This document shows, piece by piece, positions 41,947 through 50,362 of a DNA stretch of 64,000 nt. Position 1 is the first letter of the stretch. Each line of letters begins with the position of its first letter. Below the pieces are notes generated by a model. The model was not told where the DNA came from, ran no database searches, and was given only the letters and a program-made list of their open reading frames with translations. A program made the translations under genes and the position numbers. Source of the DNA: Streptomyces sporangiiformans (lineage in GTDB: Bacteria > Actinomycetota > Actinomycetes > Streptomycetales > Streptomycetaceae); the NCBI RefSeq assembly GCF_005768555.2, contig NZ_VCHX02000165.1, positions 57,084 to 121,083 of the forward strand, written 5' to 3'.

Positions 41947-42755
41947 GAGGTGGCCCCGTACGTGGCGAGGAACTCCCGGGTGCGGGCCTGGGCGGGGGTT
42001 TCGAGGACGTCCTGCGGCCTGCCCTCCTCCACGATCCGGCCGCCGTCGACGAAGACGACATGGTCGGACACCTCGCGGGCGAAGGGCAGTTCGTGGGTGA
42101 CCAGCAGCATGGTCATCCCCTCCTCGGCGAGTTCCCGCATCACGCTCAGTACCTCCCGGGTGGCCTCGGGGTCGAGGGAGGACGTGGGTTCGTCGAAGAG
42201 CAGCACCTCGGGCCTGAGGGCGAGGGCCCGCGCGATGGCGACGCGTTGCTGTTCGCCGCCGGAGAGCTGGTCGGGCAGGGCGAGCGCGCGGTGGGCGACG
42301 CCGACCCGGCGCAGCAGGGCGACGGCCCGCTCCAGTGCCTCCGGCTCGGCGACGCCCGCCTTGCGCTGCGCCAGTACGACGTTCTCCACGGCGGTGATGT
42401 GTGGGAACAGGTTGAACCGCTGGAAGACCATGCCGACGGTGCGGCGCAGCCCGGGCAGGTCGCGGCAGACCATGCGGCCGTCCTGGTGCACCACCTTCCC
42501 GGCGACCTCGATGGTGCCCTGGTCGGGCCGTTCCAGCAGGTTGACGCAGCGCATCAGGGTCGTCTTTCCGCCGCCGCTCTGCCCGATGACACTGACGATG
42601 CGGCCGCGGTCGACCTCCAGGTTCACGTGGTCGAGCACCAGGCGGCCGTCGAAGGACTTGCACAGTCCCTCGATCCGTACGACCGCTTCGGTGGTGGGGG
42701 GTGCCGGCTCGGTGGTCTTCGCCGTGGTCTGGGCGGTGGTGACGGGCTCGGTCAT
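41943..42755 (-). CDS. Polar amino acid ABC transporter ATP-binding protein
   Basis: This 270-residue ATPase belongs to the GlnQ/HisP class. Walker A IGQSGGGKTT is near residue 58, Q-loop MVFQRFNLFPHIT, signature LSGGEQQR, Walker B LLFDEPTSSLDPEA and H-loop VTHELPFA. A Thr-rich N-terminal tail of about 25 residues is atypical but harmless. The ATG overlaps the permease stop by four bases and its own stop overlaps the DadA-like start. It energises the neighbouring permease. Confidence 0.93.
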   Translation of the reverse strand: MTEPVTTAQTTAKTTEPAPPTTEAVVRIEGLCKSFDGRLVLDHVNLEVDRGRIVSVIGQSGGGKTTLMRCVNLLERPDQGTIEVAGKVVHQDGRMVCRDLPGLRRTVGMVFQRFNLFPHITAVENVVLAQRKAGVAEPEALERAVALLRRVGVAHRALALPDQLSGGEQQRVAIARALALRPEVLLFDEPTSSLDPEATREVLSVMRELAEEGMTMLLVTHELPFAREVSDHVVFVDGGRIVEEGRPQDVLETPAQARTREFLATYGATS

Positions 42756-43513
42756 ACCGTCGCCTCCTTCCGGTCGGCCCCGGCACCGAGGTCGGCCGCG
42801 AGCAGTACGTGTGCGGCCCGCACCCGACGCCGTCGCCAGGGGGACAGCGGGACGCCCGCCCGCACCTTCCGCTCCAGCAGCAGAAGCAGTTGGGAGAGCG
42901 GGTAGCAGAGGGCGAAGTAGACGGCGGAGATGACCAGGTAGACCTCCAGTGCCCGGAAGGTGGCCGAGGTGATGAGCCGCCCCTCGGACATCAGCTCGGC
43001 GGCGGAGATGGTGACCAGCAGCGACGTGGACTTCAGCAGGTCGACCAGCATGGTGTTGGTGCCGGGCAGCGCCAGCCGGACGGCCTGCGGCAGGATCACA
43101 TGGCCGAAGATGCCGGCCTTTCCGAGTCCGAGGGCCTCGCCCGCCTCCGTCTGCCCGGCGTGCACCCCGCTGATCGCGGAGCGGAAGATCTCGGACAGAT
43201 AGGCGGCGTAGAAGACGACCAGGCTGAGGCATCCGGCCGTGAACACGTCGAGGCGGAGCCCGGCCGACGCCAGGCCGAAGTAGGCGAGGAAGATGATGGC
43301 CAGGAGCGGGATGTTCTTGAAGACCTCGGTGTAGAGGGCGGCGACGGCGCGCGCGGGCCACGCCTTGCTCAGCCTGAGCAGCGCCACCGCGAGGCCCAGC
43401 AGCACCGCGCCGACGAAACTCACCACCGTGTAGGAGACGGTGCGCCAGAGCGCGTCGATCAGGTCGGACTGGTAGTCGGACCAGGGGACTTGGAAGAGGC
43501 CGGACACGTTCAT
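42752..43513 (-). CDS. Polar amino acid ABC transporter permease
   Basis: This 253-residue membrane protein has the typical HisM/GlnP layout. About five hydrophobic segments begin with WRTVSYTVVSFVGAVLLGLAVALL. The FKNIPLLAIIFLAYFG segment is conserved and the coupling loop is EAGEALGLGKAGIFGHVILPQAVRLALPG. A C-terminal basic extension of about 30 residues is variable. It would dimerise and pass one polar amino acid per ATP cycle with the lipoprotein encoded just upstream, whose stop is four bases from this start. Confidence 0.93.
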   Translation of the reverse strand: MNVSGLFQVPWSDYQSDLIDALWRTVSYTVVSFVGAVLLGLAVALLRLSKAWPARAVAALYTEVFKNIPLLAIIFLAYFGLASAGLRLDVFTAGCLSLVVFYAAYLSEIFRSAISGVHAGQTEAGEALGLGKAGIFGHVILPQAVRLALPGTNTMLVDLLKSTSLLVTISAAELMSEGRLITSATFRALEVYLVISAVYFALCYPLSQLLLLLERKVRAGVPLSPWRRRRVRAAHVLLAADLGAGADRKEATV

Positions 43514-43517
43514 CCCC

Positions 43518-44450
43518 TCACTTCGCGATGGACGGGGGCGTCCAGTCCTGGGGGCGGTCCACGCCGCGGCGTGCGGTGGCGACATCGGCGGCGGGCTTGA
43601 GGAACTGCTCGGGGTCACCGCCGTACTTCTTGACGAGCTTCTCCAACTCGCCGTTCTCGTACATGGCGTCGATCTGCTCGGAGATCGCCTTCTCCAGCTT
43701 GGTCGCCTTCTTCGGGAGGTAGAAGCCGGTCTGGTACGGCTGGAAGTAGGCGTAGGCCGGCTTGGCCTTGACCTCGGCGGCGGTCGGCGGGGTCATGTAC
43801 TGGGTTTCGATCTTCAGCTCCGGCCGTTCCTTCTGCGCCGCGATGATGATCAGCGGGTCGAGGAAGCCGACGTCGACACGGCCCGCGCCGAGGTCGTCGA
43901 AGACGCCGTTGGCGTCGGGGTAGGCGTGCAGCTTGGCCTTGGGCACGGCCTGGATGGACTTGACCCAGACGTATCCCTCGACCGTGCCCAGATCCAAGCC
44001 CTTGAGGTCGTCGACCGTCTTGTAGGTTTTCCCGTCCCGGACGGCCATCGCGGGCGGCGAGTAGTACGGCGGATCGGTGAACAGCCCCTGCTTCTGCCGG
44101 TCGGCGGACCAGGCGACACCGCCGATGGTGATGTCCACCCGGCGGGACTGCACCCCGGCGAGCATGCCGGCGAAGTCCGTCACCTGGGGTTCGACCTTCA
44201 GCCCCAGTTTCCCCGCCGCGTAGTTGAGGATGTCGCCGTCCAGTCCGACGATCTTGTCGCCCTGGACGCTGGTGTACGGCGCGTAGGGCTGCACGGCCAC
44301 CTTGATGACGCCGGGCTTGAGCGTGCCCAGCGCCGCGGCCTTCGCGGACACGTTCTTCGGTTCGTCATCGCTGTCCGAGCCGCAGGCGGCGACCGTCGAC
44401 ATCAGGAGCAGTGAGGAGAGAAGAGCGGTAAAAGAGCGCATGCGGGCCAT
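43518..44450 (-). CDS. Amino acid ABC transporter substrate-binding lipoprotein
   Basis: This 310-residue protein is secreted and lipid-anchored (lipobox VAAC, Cys23). The bi-lobed SBP family 3 features are KVAVQPYAPYTSVQGDKIVGLDGDILNYAAGKLGLKVE, DITIGGVAWSADRQKQGLFTDPPYY and the C-terminal helix EKAISEQIDAMYENGELEKLVKKYGG. It is the first gene of the operon. The divergent CdaR-type gene starts 205 bases away, so both may be controlled from that region. Bound ligand is probably a D-amino acid, opine or iminodiacid, given the DadA-like enzyme in the same operon. A second ATG three codons in (44441) is an alternative start. Confidence 0.9.
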   Translation of the reverse strand: MARMRSFTALLSSLLLMSTVAACGSDSDDEPKNVSAKAAALGTLKPGVIKVAVQPYAPYTSVQGDKIVGLDGDILNYAAGKLGLKVEPQVTDFAGMLAGVQSRRVDITIGGVAWSADRQKQGLFTDPPYYSPPAMAVRDGKTYKTVDDLKGLDLGTVEGYVWVKSIQAVPKAKLHAYPDANGVFDDLGAGRVDVGFLDPLIIIAAQKERPELKIETQYMTPPTAAEVKAKPAYAYFQPYQTGFYLPKKATKLEKAISEQIDAMYENGELEKLVKKYGGDPEQFLKPAADVATARRGVDRPQDWTPPSIAK

Positions 44451-44527
44451 CGGCTTGGGCCTTCCGTGTCAGCACTGAAGAGACCCGCCGTTCACCGCAC
44501 TGTGGCCCCGGCGGGGATGTGATGGGG

Positions 44528-44540
44528 CCATACGCTATGG
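44528..44540. promoter_or_regulatory. Candidate operator for the CdaR-type regulator
   Basis: CCATA-CGC-TATGG, a 5-bp perfect dyad with a three-base spacer, in the divergent region between the amino-acid ABC operon and the regulator gene. It is small but centrally placed. Confidence 0.35.
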
Positions 44541-44655
44541 ACAGGCTCGCTGTGCGTCATCGGTCACTCCGTACGAACTTGTGGCTGAAATCACTCGATC
44601 CGCTGTACGGTGCGTCCAGCCCTCCGGGGGCCATCCCCAGACGGGAGGAACGCTC

Positions 44656-45852
44656 GTGCTGAGCCCGTCACTCGCGCAGGAGATCGCCGGGGACACCTCC
44701 GCGGTCATCGGCTTCAACGTGCTCATCACCGACGCGGAGGGCATGGTCATCGGCAGCGGCGACAGCAGTCGGGTCGGCACCTTCCACGAGGCGTCCATCG
44801 AGGTGCTCCGCACCCAGGAGGCCACCACGCACAGCGCGTCGCAGGCTCACCGGCTCCGCGGCGTACGCCCCGGTGTCACCCTGCCGCTGGTCAGCGACGG
44901 ACAGGCGGTGGGGACGGTCGGCATCACCGGAACTCCCGCCCAGGTACGCCGCTTCGGGCTGCTGGTGAAGCGTCAGACCGAGATCCTGCTCAGGGAATCC
45001 GTGATGCTGCGCTCCCGCCTGCTCGCCGAGCGGGCGGCCGAGAAGCTGCTCGCCGACATCGCCTCGTACGACCCTCATGTCGTGGAGGGCGACTTCCTCG
45101 TGTTCCGGGCTTCCGAGCTGGGCTTCGACCTGGGACTGCAACGCGTCGCGGTGGTCTTCCAGGTGACCGCGCCCGGCGCGAGCGCCCGGCGCCAGGACGC
45201 TCCCGCCCGGAACATCTCGCTGGTCCGCTCGGAACTGCTGCGCACGGTCCGTGAGGTGTTCGCCGGACCGCAGGACATCGTCGCCGGCACGGCCCCCGGA
45301 TGGATCGGCGTACTGCACCGGCTTTCGGCCCGGCGCCCGATGGCGTCCCTGATCGGCGACTGCCGGCGCATCACCGACGTCATCGCCGCGCAGGACGGCC
45401 TCAGTGCCCGCGCGGGGATCGGCGAACCGGTCGCCTCCGTCGGGGGCTTGCACGACTCCTACCAGGACGCGTGCGACGCGCTCCGTCTCGGTGCCCGTGT
45501 GGCCGGTGATTCCCCCGTCCACCTGATCACCGATCTGCGGGTGCACCAAGTCCTGGCGGCGGTGGGTCAGCCCGCCCGCAACCGCCTGCTCGCACTCACC
45601 GCCGCGGACCTGCGCGCCCAGCCCGACTGGCCGGTGCTGCGCGACACGATCACCGCCTGGTGCGAGAACGGCTTCAATCTCGTACGGGCGTCCACCGCCC
45701 TGCACATCCACCGCAACACCGTCGTCTACCGGATGAACAAGATCGAGCAGATCACCGGTCGTCCGCTGCGCGAGCACCGCACGACGATGGCCCTGTATCT
45801 CGCCTGCCTGGCCGACCAGCTGGGCGGCGGCGTGGCCCCTGCCGAAGGGTGA
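44656..45852 (+). CDS. CdaR/sugar-diacid-type transcriptional regulator
   Basis: This 398-residue activator has the N-terminal sugar-diacid recognition domain (SPSLAQEIAGDTSAVIGFNVLITDAEGMVIGSGDSSRVGTFHEAS...), a middle GGDEF-like domain and a C-terminal PucR/CdaR helix-turn-helix (WCENGFNLVRASTALHIHRNTVVYRMNKIEQITGR). GTG 44656 has GGGAGGAA and starts at the conserved segment; the open frame upstream to 44581 is unconserved. It is divergent from the amino-acid ABC/DadA operon and very likely activates it in response to a small diacid such as a hydroxy- or amino-acid-derived ligand. The ligand is inferred. Confidence 0.9.
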   Translation: MLSPSLAQEIAGDTSAVIGFNVLITDAEGMVIGSGDSSRVGTFHEASIEVLRTQEATTHSASQAHRLRGVRPGVTLPLVSDGQAVGTVGITGTPAQVRRFGLLVKRQTEILLRESVMLRSRLLAERAAEKLLADIASYDPHVVEGDFLVFRASELGFDLGLQRVAVVFQVTAPGASARRQDAPARNISLVRSELLRTVREVFAGPQDIVAGTAPGWIGVLHRLSARRPMASLIGDCRRITDVIAAQDGLSARAGIGEPVASVGGLHDSYQDACDALRLGARVAGDSPVHLITDLRVHQVLAAVGQPARNRLLALTAADLRAQPDWPVLRDTITAWCENGFNLVRASTALHIHRNTVVYRMNKIEQITGRPLREHRTTMALYLACLADQLGGGVAPAEG

Positions 45853-45881
45853 GGTCCTGACAGCGGGCTACAAAAGACAAA

Positions 45882-45907
45882 GGCAAGGAGGTCACTCGCT
45901 CCTTGCC
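45882..45907. terminator. Terminator downstream of the CdaR-type gene
   Basis: Perfect 9-bp stem GGCAAGGAG / CTCCTTGCC with an eight-base loop, 30 bases past the stop and followed by an AT-rich tract. It insulates the HelR region from read-through. Confidence 0.85.
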
Positions 45908-45929
45908 ACTTTCAACTTATAGCGCACAG

Positions 45930-45950
45930 GGGGGCTTGCGGCAAGACCCC
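45930..45950. promoter_or_regulatory. Rifamycin-associated element (RAE)-like inverted repeat
   Basis: Arms GGGGGCTTGC and GCAAGACCCC around a central G, nine of ten pairs matching. This closely resembles the rifamycin-associated element found upstream of rifamycin-inactivating and HelR genes in actinomycetes, recalled from published work rather than searched here. A TTATAG hexamer lies just upstream. It is about 60 bases before the glycosyltransferase stump and 164 bases before the HelR start. Confidence 0.8.
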
Positions 45951-46009
45951 GGTCATGCCGCAGAATCGCAGGCCAAGGCCAAAACTTATGGAAATGGGGG
46001 ATTCACGAA

Positions 46010-46117
46010 GTGCGTGTGCTGTTGTCAGTTTATGGGTCGTGCGGTGACGTCGAACCGGTGGTGGGAACCGCGCAGCGGTTGCGGGCACTCGGCGCCGAGG
46101 TGCGGGTGTGCGGATGA
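46010..46117 (+). pseudogene. 35-codon stump of a GT1 glycosyltransferase, possibly rifamycin glycosyltransferase
   Basis: GTG-initiated codons encode VRVLLSVYGSCGDVEPVVGT followed by AQRLRALGAEVRVCG, then stop. This is the exact N-terminal beta-alpha-beta start of vancomycin/macrolide-type GT1 enzymes (MRVLLSTYGSRGDVEPLV...RALGAEVRVCAPP). The rest of the gene is missing. The stop TGA overlaps the HelR ATG (ATGA at 46114-46117), so translation of the stump would be coupled to HelR. Because RAE-controlled glycosyltransferases inactivate rifamycin in relatives, it is probably a deleted rgt-type gene whose promoter now drives helR. Length and overlap argue that it is not a functional protein. 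Confidence 0.75.
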
Positions 46118-48276
46118 ATCCCCTGATCACCAGCGCGTTCGACCTTCCCGACCGCCTCTCGCCCAAGGCCGACCCGACGCTGATCGCCGGCGACGAGCAG
46201 CACTTCGCGGCTCTCACGGAGAGCCTCGAGCAGACGATCGCCGAACTGTCCGACCGCCTCGATGCCGAGCTCAAGGCGCCCGGCGGCGTGGGCCGGCAGG
46301 CGATGGACCGGGACATGGAGGTCCACCGGCTGACCGGTCGCCTGCGCGCCTTGCGTCGCTTCGGTCTGGACCTGTGCCTCGGACACATGGTCAGCGCGGA
46401 CAACCCCGAGCCCGTGTACATCGGACGACTTGGCCTCACCGACCGCACGGGTCGTCGGCTGCTGCTCGACTGGCGCGCCCCCGCGGCCGAGCCGTTCTTC
46501 GCGGCGACCCACGCCAACCCGATGGGTCTGGCAAGCCGCCGCAGGTATCGCTGGACCCGCGGCCGGATCAGCGACTACTGGGACGAAGTGTTCACCGCTG
46601 ACGGACTGGAAGGGCACGCCGCGCTCGACGACCAGTCCGCCTTCATCGCCAGCCTGGGCAGCAACAGGTCAGCCCGGATGCGCGACGTGCTCGCCACCAT
46701 CCAGGCCGACCAGGACGCCATCATCCGCGCGGGATCCCGCGGAGCTCTCGTCGTCGACGGCGGCCCGGGGACGGGAAAGACCGTCGTCGCTCTGCACCGC
46801 TCCGCCTACCTCCTCCATTCCGACCCTCGCCTCGGTCACCGTCGGGGTGGCGTGCTGTTCGTCGGTCCGCACCGGCCCTACCTGGCCTACGTCGCCGACG
46901 TCCTCCCCAGCCTCGGCGAGGAGGGCGTGCAGACCTGCACCCTGCGGGACCTCGTTGCCGAGGGAGCCGCAGCAGCGGTCGAGACCGACCCGGACGTGGC
47001 TCTCCTGAAGTCGTCCGCGAACCTGGTGGAGGGGGTCGAGACGGCCGTCAGGTTCTATGAGGAACCGCCCACCAAGGGGATGACGGTCACGACCCACTGG
47101 TCCGACATCTGGCTGAGCGCCGACGACTGGGCCGTGGCGTTCGAAGCGGCGGAACCCGGTACTCCGCACAACGAGGCGCGCGACCAGGTCTGGGAGGAGC
47201 TGCTCACGATCCTGGTGGACCTGCACGACGGCGACGTCTCGCCCGACCTGCTCCGCAAATCGCTGCGGCAGCACAGGGAGCTGCTCACGGCCTTCAACCG
47301 CGCGTGGCCGCTGCTCGAAGCGGCCGACCTCGTGGGAGACCTGTGGTCGGTACCCGCCTACCTGCGGATGTGCGCTCCCTGGCTCAGCCCCGATGAGGTT
47401 CGCAAGCTGCAGCGCGAGGACCCCCAGGCCTGGACGGTGTCCGACCTGCCGCTCCTGGACGCGGCGCGGCAGCGGCTCGGCGACCCGGAGGCGGCACGAC
47501 GACAGCGTCGTCACAAGGCCGCTGTCGCCGCCGAACGCGAGCGCATGTCCGCCGTCATCGACAGCGTGCTCGCGGCCGATCACGACGGTGAAGGTGCGGT
47601 GACGATGCTGCGCGGAAAGGACCTGCAGGACAGCCTGATCGACGAGGCCGGACTGCCCAGCGCCGAACCGGACCTGCTCGCCGGCCCGTTCGCGCACATC
47701 GTCGTGGACGAGGCTCAGGAACTGACCGACGCGGAGTGGCAGATGCTGCTGCTCCGCTGCCCGTCCCGGAGCTTCACCATCGTCGGGGACCGCGCCCAGG
47801 CCAGGCACGGGTTCACGGAGTCGTGGCAGGAACGGCTCGAGCGGATCGGGTTCGACCGGATCGACCTGGCCTCCCTGAGCATCAACTACCGGACGCCGGA
47901 AGAGATCATGGCGGAAGCCGAGCCGGTCATCCGGGCCGTGCTCCCGGACGCCAACGTGCCCACCTCCATCCGCAGCAGCGACGTCCCCGTCGTACACGGA
48001 TCTGTTGCGGATCTGGACTCGATCCTCGACACCTGGCTCGTTGCGCATGCCGACGGGATCGCCTGCGTGATCGGCACGAGTGACATCGGAGGGGGCACGT
48101 TCCGGGCGACGTCCCGCGTCCGGTCGCTGACCCCGGAGCTGTCGAAGGGGCTCGAGTTCGACCTGGTCGTCCTCATCGACCCGGAGGAGTTCGGCAAGGG
48201 TGTCGAAGGAGCGGTCGACCGCTATGTCGCGATGACCCGAGCGACCCAGCAACTCGTCATCCTCACGAGCTTCTGA
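46114..48276 (+). CDS. helR: HelR: RNA polymerase recycling motor ATPase, rifamycin resistance
   Basis: This 720-residue UvrD/HelD-like superfamily 1 ATPase displaces RNA polymerase from stalled complexes. In Streptomyces the HelR branch also removes rifamycin from the polymerase, giving tolerance. Walker A is GGPGTGKTVVALHR near residue 215 and Walker B HIVVDEAQELTD near residue 530. Motif III-like TIVGDRAQARHGF and the later SINYRTPEEIM and KGLEFDLVVLID motifs follow. The N-terminal coiled arm (ESLEQTIAELSDRLDAELKAPGG) is like the secondary-channel arm of HelD. The ATG at 46114 is the family start. It lies behind an RAE-like repeat, supporting the HelR assignment over ordinary UvrD helicases. 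Confidence 0.88.
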   Translation: MNPLITSAFDLPDRLSPKADPTLIAGDEQHFAALTESLEQTIAELSDRLDAELKAPGGVGRQAMDRDMEVHRLTGRLRALRRFGLDLCLGHMVSADNPEPVYIGRLGLTDRTGRRLLLDWRAPAAEPFFAATHANPMGLASRRRYRWTRGRISDYWDEVFTADGLEGHAALDDQSAFIASLGSNRSARMRDVLATIQADQDAIIRAGSRGALVVDGGPGTGKTVVALHRSAYLLHSDPRLGHRRGGVLFVGPHRPYLAYVADVLPSLGEEGVQTCTLRDLVAEGAAAAVETDPDVALLKSSANLVEGVETAVRFYEEPPTKGMTVTTHWSDIWLSADDWAVAFEAAEPGTPHNEARDQVWEELLTILVDLHDGDVSPDLLRKSLRQHRELLTAFNRAWPLLEAADLVGDLWSVPAYLRMCAPWLSPDEVRKLQREDPQAWTVSDLPLLDAARQRLGDPEAARRQRRHKAAVAAERERMSAVIDSVLAADHDGEGAVTMLRGKDLQDSLIDEAGLPSAEPDLLAGPFAHIVVDEAQELTDAEWQMLLLRCPSRSFTIVGDRAQARHGFTESWQERLERIGFDRIDLASLSINYRTPEEIMAEAEPVIRAVLPDANVPTSIRSSDVPVVHGSVADLDSILDTWLVAHADGIACVIGTSDIGGGTFRATSRVRSLTPELSKGLEFDLVVLIDPEEFGKGVEGAVDRYVAMTRATQQLVILTSF

Positions 48277-48651
48277 CGTCGGCCAAGGCAGTCCGTACGA
48301 CGGCGAGGTCCAGGGGGCCAGCGTGATGGAGGGGCCCGTTTCCTTTCCGGAGATGAGGTCGAAGCCCTCCTCGGGCAGCGGGATGAGTGCCGTGTCGGTC
48401 TCCGAGTGGTTGAGCAGGAACAGGAACCCCGCTTCACCGCTCGTACGGCGGGTCGCTTCCACGAAGGCGGGTGCCTCGGTGACGAGGGGCCTGACTCCCG
48501 CGTCCGCCACCGCGGCCAGCACGGTGTCGCGCAGGGCGTCGGCGGGCAGACGGGTGCCGATGTAGAGCACTCGGCCGGCGCCCATGGCGTGGTCGAGGAT
48601 CGCGGCCCGCCCCTCGAGGTGACCGGATGCGTAGGAGGCGATCACGTCCGT
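48263..48651 (-). pseudogene. C-terminal remnant of a GH42 beta-galactosidase
   Basis: Minus-strand codons encode DVIASYASGHLEGRAAILDH...GAGRVLYIGTRLPADALRDTV...FLFLLNHSETDTALIPLPEEGFDLISGKE, which is the trimerisation/C-terminal part of family 42 beta-galactosidases. The first 500 or so residues with the catalytic glutamates are missing. The original end (DLAVVRTALADV then stop at 48263) lies in a shifted frame, so there is at least one frameshift near 48300. It overlaps the last bases of helR on the opposite strand. It cannot be an active enzyme. Confidence 0.75.
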
Positions 48652-49482
48652 GTCGGCAGCGCCGTCAACGCGCCGCTGCTGCGCGGGTTCGCCTCCGTGC
48701 TCCGCGCGACCGGCCGTCCCCTCACCGTGAGCCACGCCGACGACGACCACGACTGGCTGGACAACCTCCTCGCCCACCATCCGGGCGGCGCCGTGCTCGT
48801 CCTCTCCCCCGTGCCACCGGCCGTCCAGCGTCGGCTGGCCGAGTCCCGGCTGCCCACGGTCGTGCTCGACACGATCGGCGACGCCCCGGCCGAGATGAAC
48901 ACCGTCGGAGCCACCCAGTGGCGTGGCGGAGTGCTGGCCGCCCAGCACCTCACGGAACTCGGTCATCGACGCATCGCCCTCGTCACCGGGCCGCTCGACC
49001 TGGTCTGCTGCCGGGCGCGGTTCGGCGGATACCTCGCGGCCCTGCGCGCGGCCCGCATACGCCCGGACCGCGCCCTGATCCAGTCCGTGCCGTTCCAGAC
49101 CGAACCGGCCCGGCGCGCCGCCCACGCTCTCCTGGACGGCTACCGTCCGCCGACGGCGTTCGTGACTGGCAACGACCTTCAGGCTCTCGGCGTCATCGAA
49201 GCGTGCGCCGAGCGTGGCCCGCGGGTTCCGGAGGACGTGTCCGTCGTGGGCTTCGACGACCTCGACGCCGCGCGGTCGGCGGCCCCCGCGCTGACGACGG
49301 TCCGTCAGCCGTTCGAGGAGATGGCGGCGGAGAGCATCCGCGTCCTGGGCATCGTCTCGGACGACCCGTCACCGGCTCCGGTCCGGCTGGACATGTCGGT
49401 CGACCTCGTCGTCAGAAAGTCCACCGGCCCCGCCCCGGGCGACAGCCCTCGTCCGCTGTTCCCGCTCCCCGGGCCGAACTGA
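48646..49482 (+). pseudogene. LacI-family regulator lacking its DNA-binding domain
   Basis: The frame encodes a near-complete LacI effector domain: VGSAVNAPLLRGFASVLRATG...VLVLSPVPPAVQRRLAESRLPTVVLDT...GGVLAAQHLTELGHRRIALVTG...FVTGNDLQALGVIEAC...VSVVGFDDLDAARSAAPALTTVRQPFEEM. The N-terminal HTH of about 60 residues is absent and the frame instead runs into antisense GH42 sequence. It has lost its natural start. The break coincides with the truncation of the GH42 gene, so a single deletion of the shared promoter region of a divergent pair explains both. It may be a relic or give a non-binding fragment. Confidence 0.8.
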
Positions 49483-49512
49483 AACTCCGTGACGCGGCAC
49501 CGGCTGCTGGTT

Positions 49513-49538
49513 GAGGCAGAGCCGAACGGTTCTGCCTC
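49513..49538. terminator. Terminator after the LacI remnant
   Basis: 12-bp stem with one G-T pair (GAGGCAGAGCCG / CGGTTCTGCCTC) and a two-base loop, 31 bases past the stop. It was left in place when the genes decayed. Confidence 0.75.
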
Positions 49539-49746
49539 GGCGGAATCCCGGGCAGCGTCGGCTCGTATGGGCAGCCATGGCACAAGCGGCCCTTCAGGAC
49601 CACGGCCGGTGAAGCTCGAGTGCCCGCATGGCCCCGGACCGCCGACGGTTCGCCGAGGGCGGTGCCCCGACGCCGGCCGTGCTGGCGGTCAAGGGCACCA
49701 AGTCCCGGTGCTCCGGTTGAACAACAAGCTGGGGGCGCGGTGTCGG

Positions 49747-50208
49747 TCACCGGCGCTGGTGCGAGAGCCGCCTGGCGAGCAGAGGGATGATCACCGCGGC
49801 GGCCACCACGTGGGAGGCGGCGAGGACGATCTGGGTAGAGGTGGCGGTGTGCGGGGCGACGGCGGGACCCGCGAGGGACAACGCGGTGAGCACGAGGGTG
49901 GTCACCACGAAGGTACGGGCGGGCCGCCGGGCCCAGCGGGCGAGGGCCACCGCGAGGACGATCCCCGCGACCGACCAGAACAACACGCCTCCGGCGAAGC
50001 CGCCCACGGGAATCTCCGCGGCCTCCTTGGCCCCGGGACTGGCCGCGTCCATCGGTACGCCGGCGCCCCGGGCGATCAGCGCGAACGCCTCGGTCACGAC
50101 GGCACCGGCGAGGGTGGCCAGGGCGCCGACCTGCCACACGGGGCGGGTGGCGAGGAAACCGGCGGAGGACGGGGACGCGACGGTGGTCTGGGATACGTTC
50201 ACGCTCAT
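49747..50208 (-). CDS. Small four-helix membrane protein (DUF6069-like)
   Basis: This 153-residue protein has four hydrophobic segments: PVWQVGALATLAGAVVTEAFALIA, VGGFAGGVLFWSVAGIVLAVALARWA, TFVVTTLVLTALSLAGPAVA and IVLAASHVVAAAVIIPLLARRL. The pattern fits streptomycete DUF6069 proteins; the name is from memory. The ATG at 50208 has CAGGAGTAAG. No function is known. It is divergent from the DUF2071 gene with 154 bases between. Confidence 0.7.
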   Translation of the reverse strand: MSVNVSQTTVASPSSAGFLATRPVWQVGALATLAGAVVTEAFALIARGAGVPMDAASPGAKEAAEIPVGGFAGGVLFWSVAGIVLAVALARWARRPARTFVVTTLVLTALSLAGPAVAPHTATSTQIVLAASHVVAAAVIIPLLARRLSHQRR

Positions 50209-50362
50209 GGCACTTACTCCTGTGTGTGGTCCGGAGTTCCGGAGTTGATGGGCCTTTCGCAGAGGTAGACCAGGAGCCGGCGCAGAACTCAGCGGTCCGC
50301 GGGCAACTTTCTTCGCGGCGGCGGTCCACGCCGAACCGGACGCGTCTGCGAACCTTGCACTC

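Noticed and set aside
46669..49125. 818-codon open frame on the minus strand opposite helR
   Set aside because: Most of it is antisense to the strongly supported helR gene and has low-complexity Gly/Val/Arg/Asp composition typical of antisense frames in GC-rich DNA. Only the GH42-like portion right of 48263 carries real similarity.
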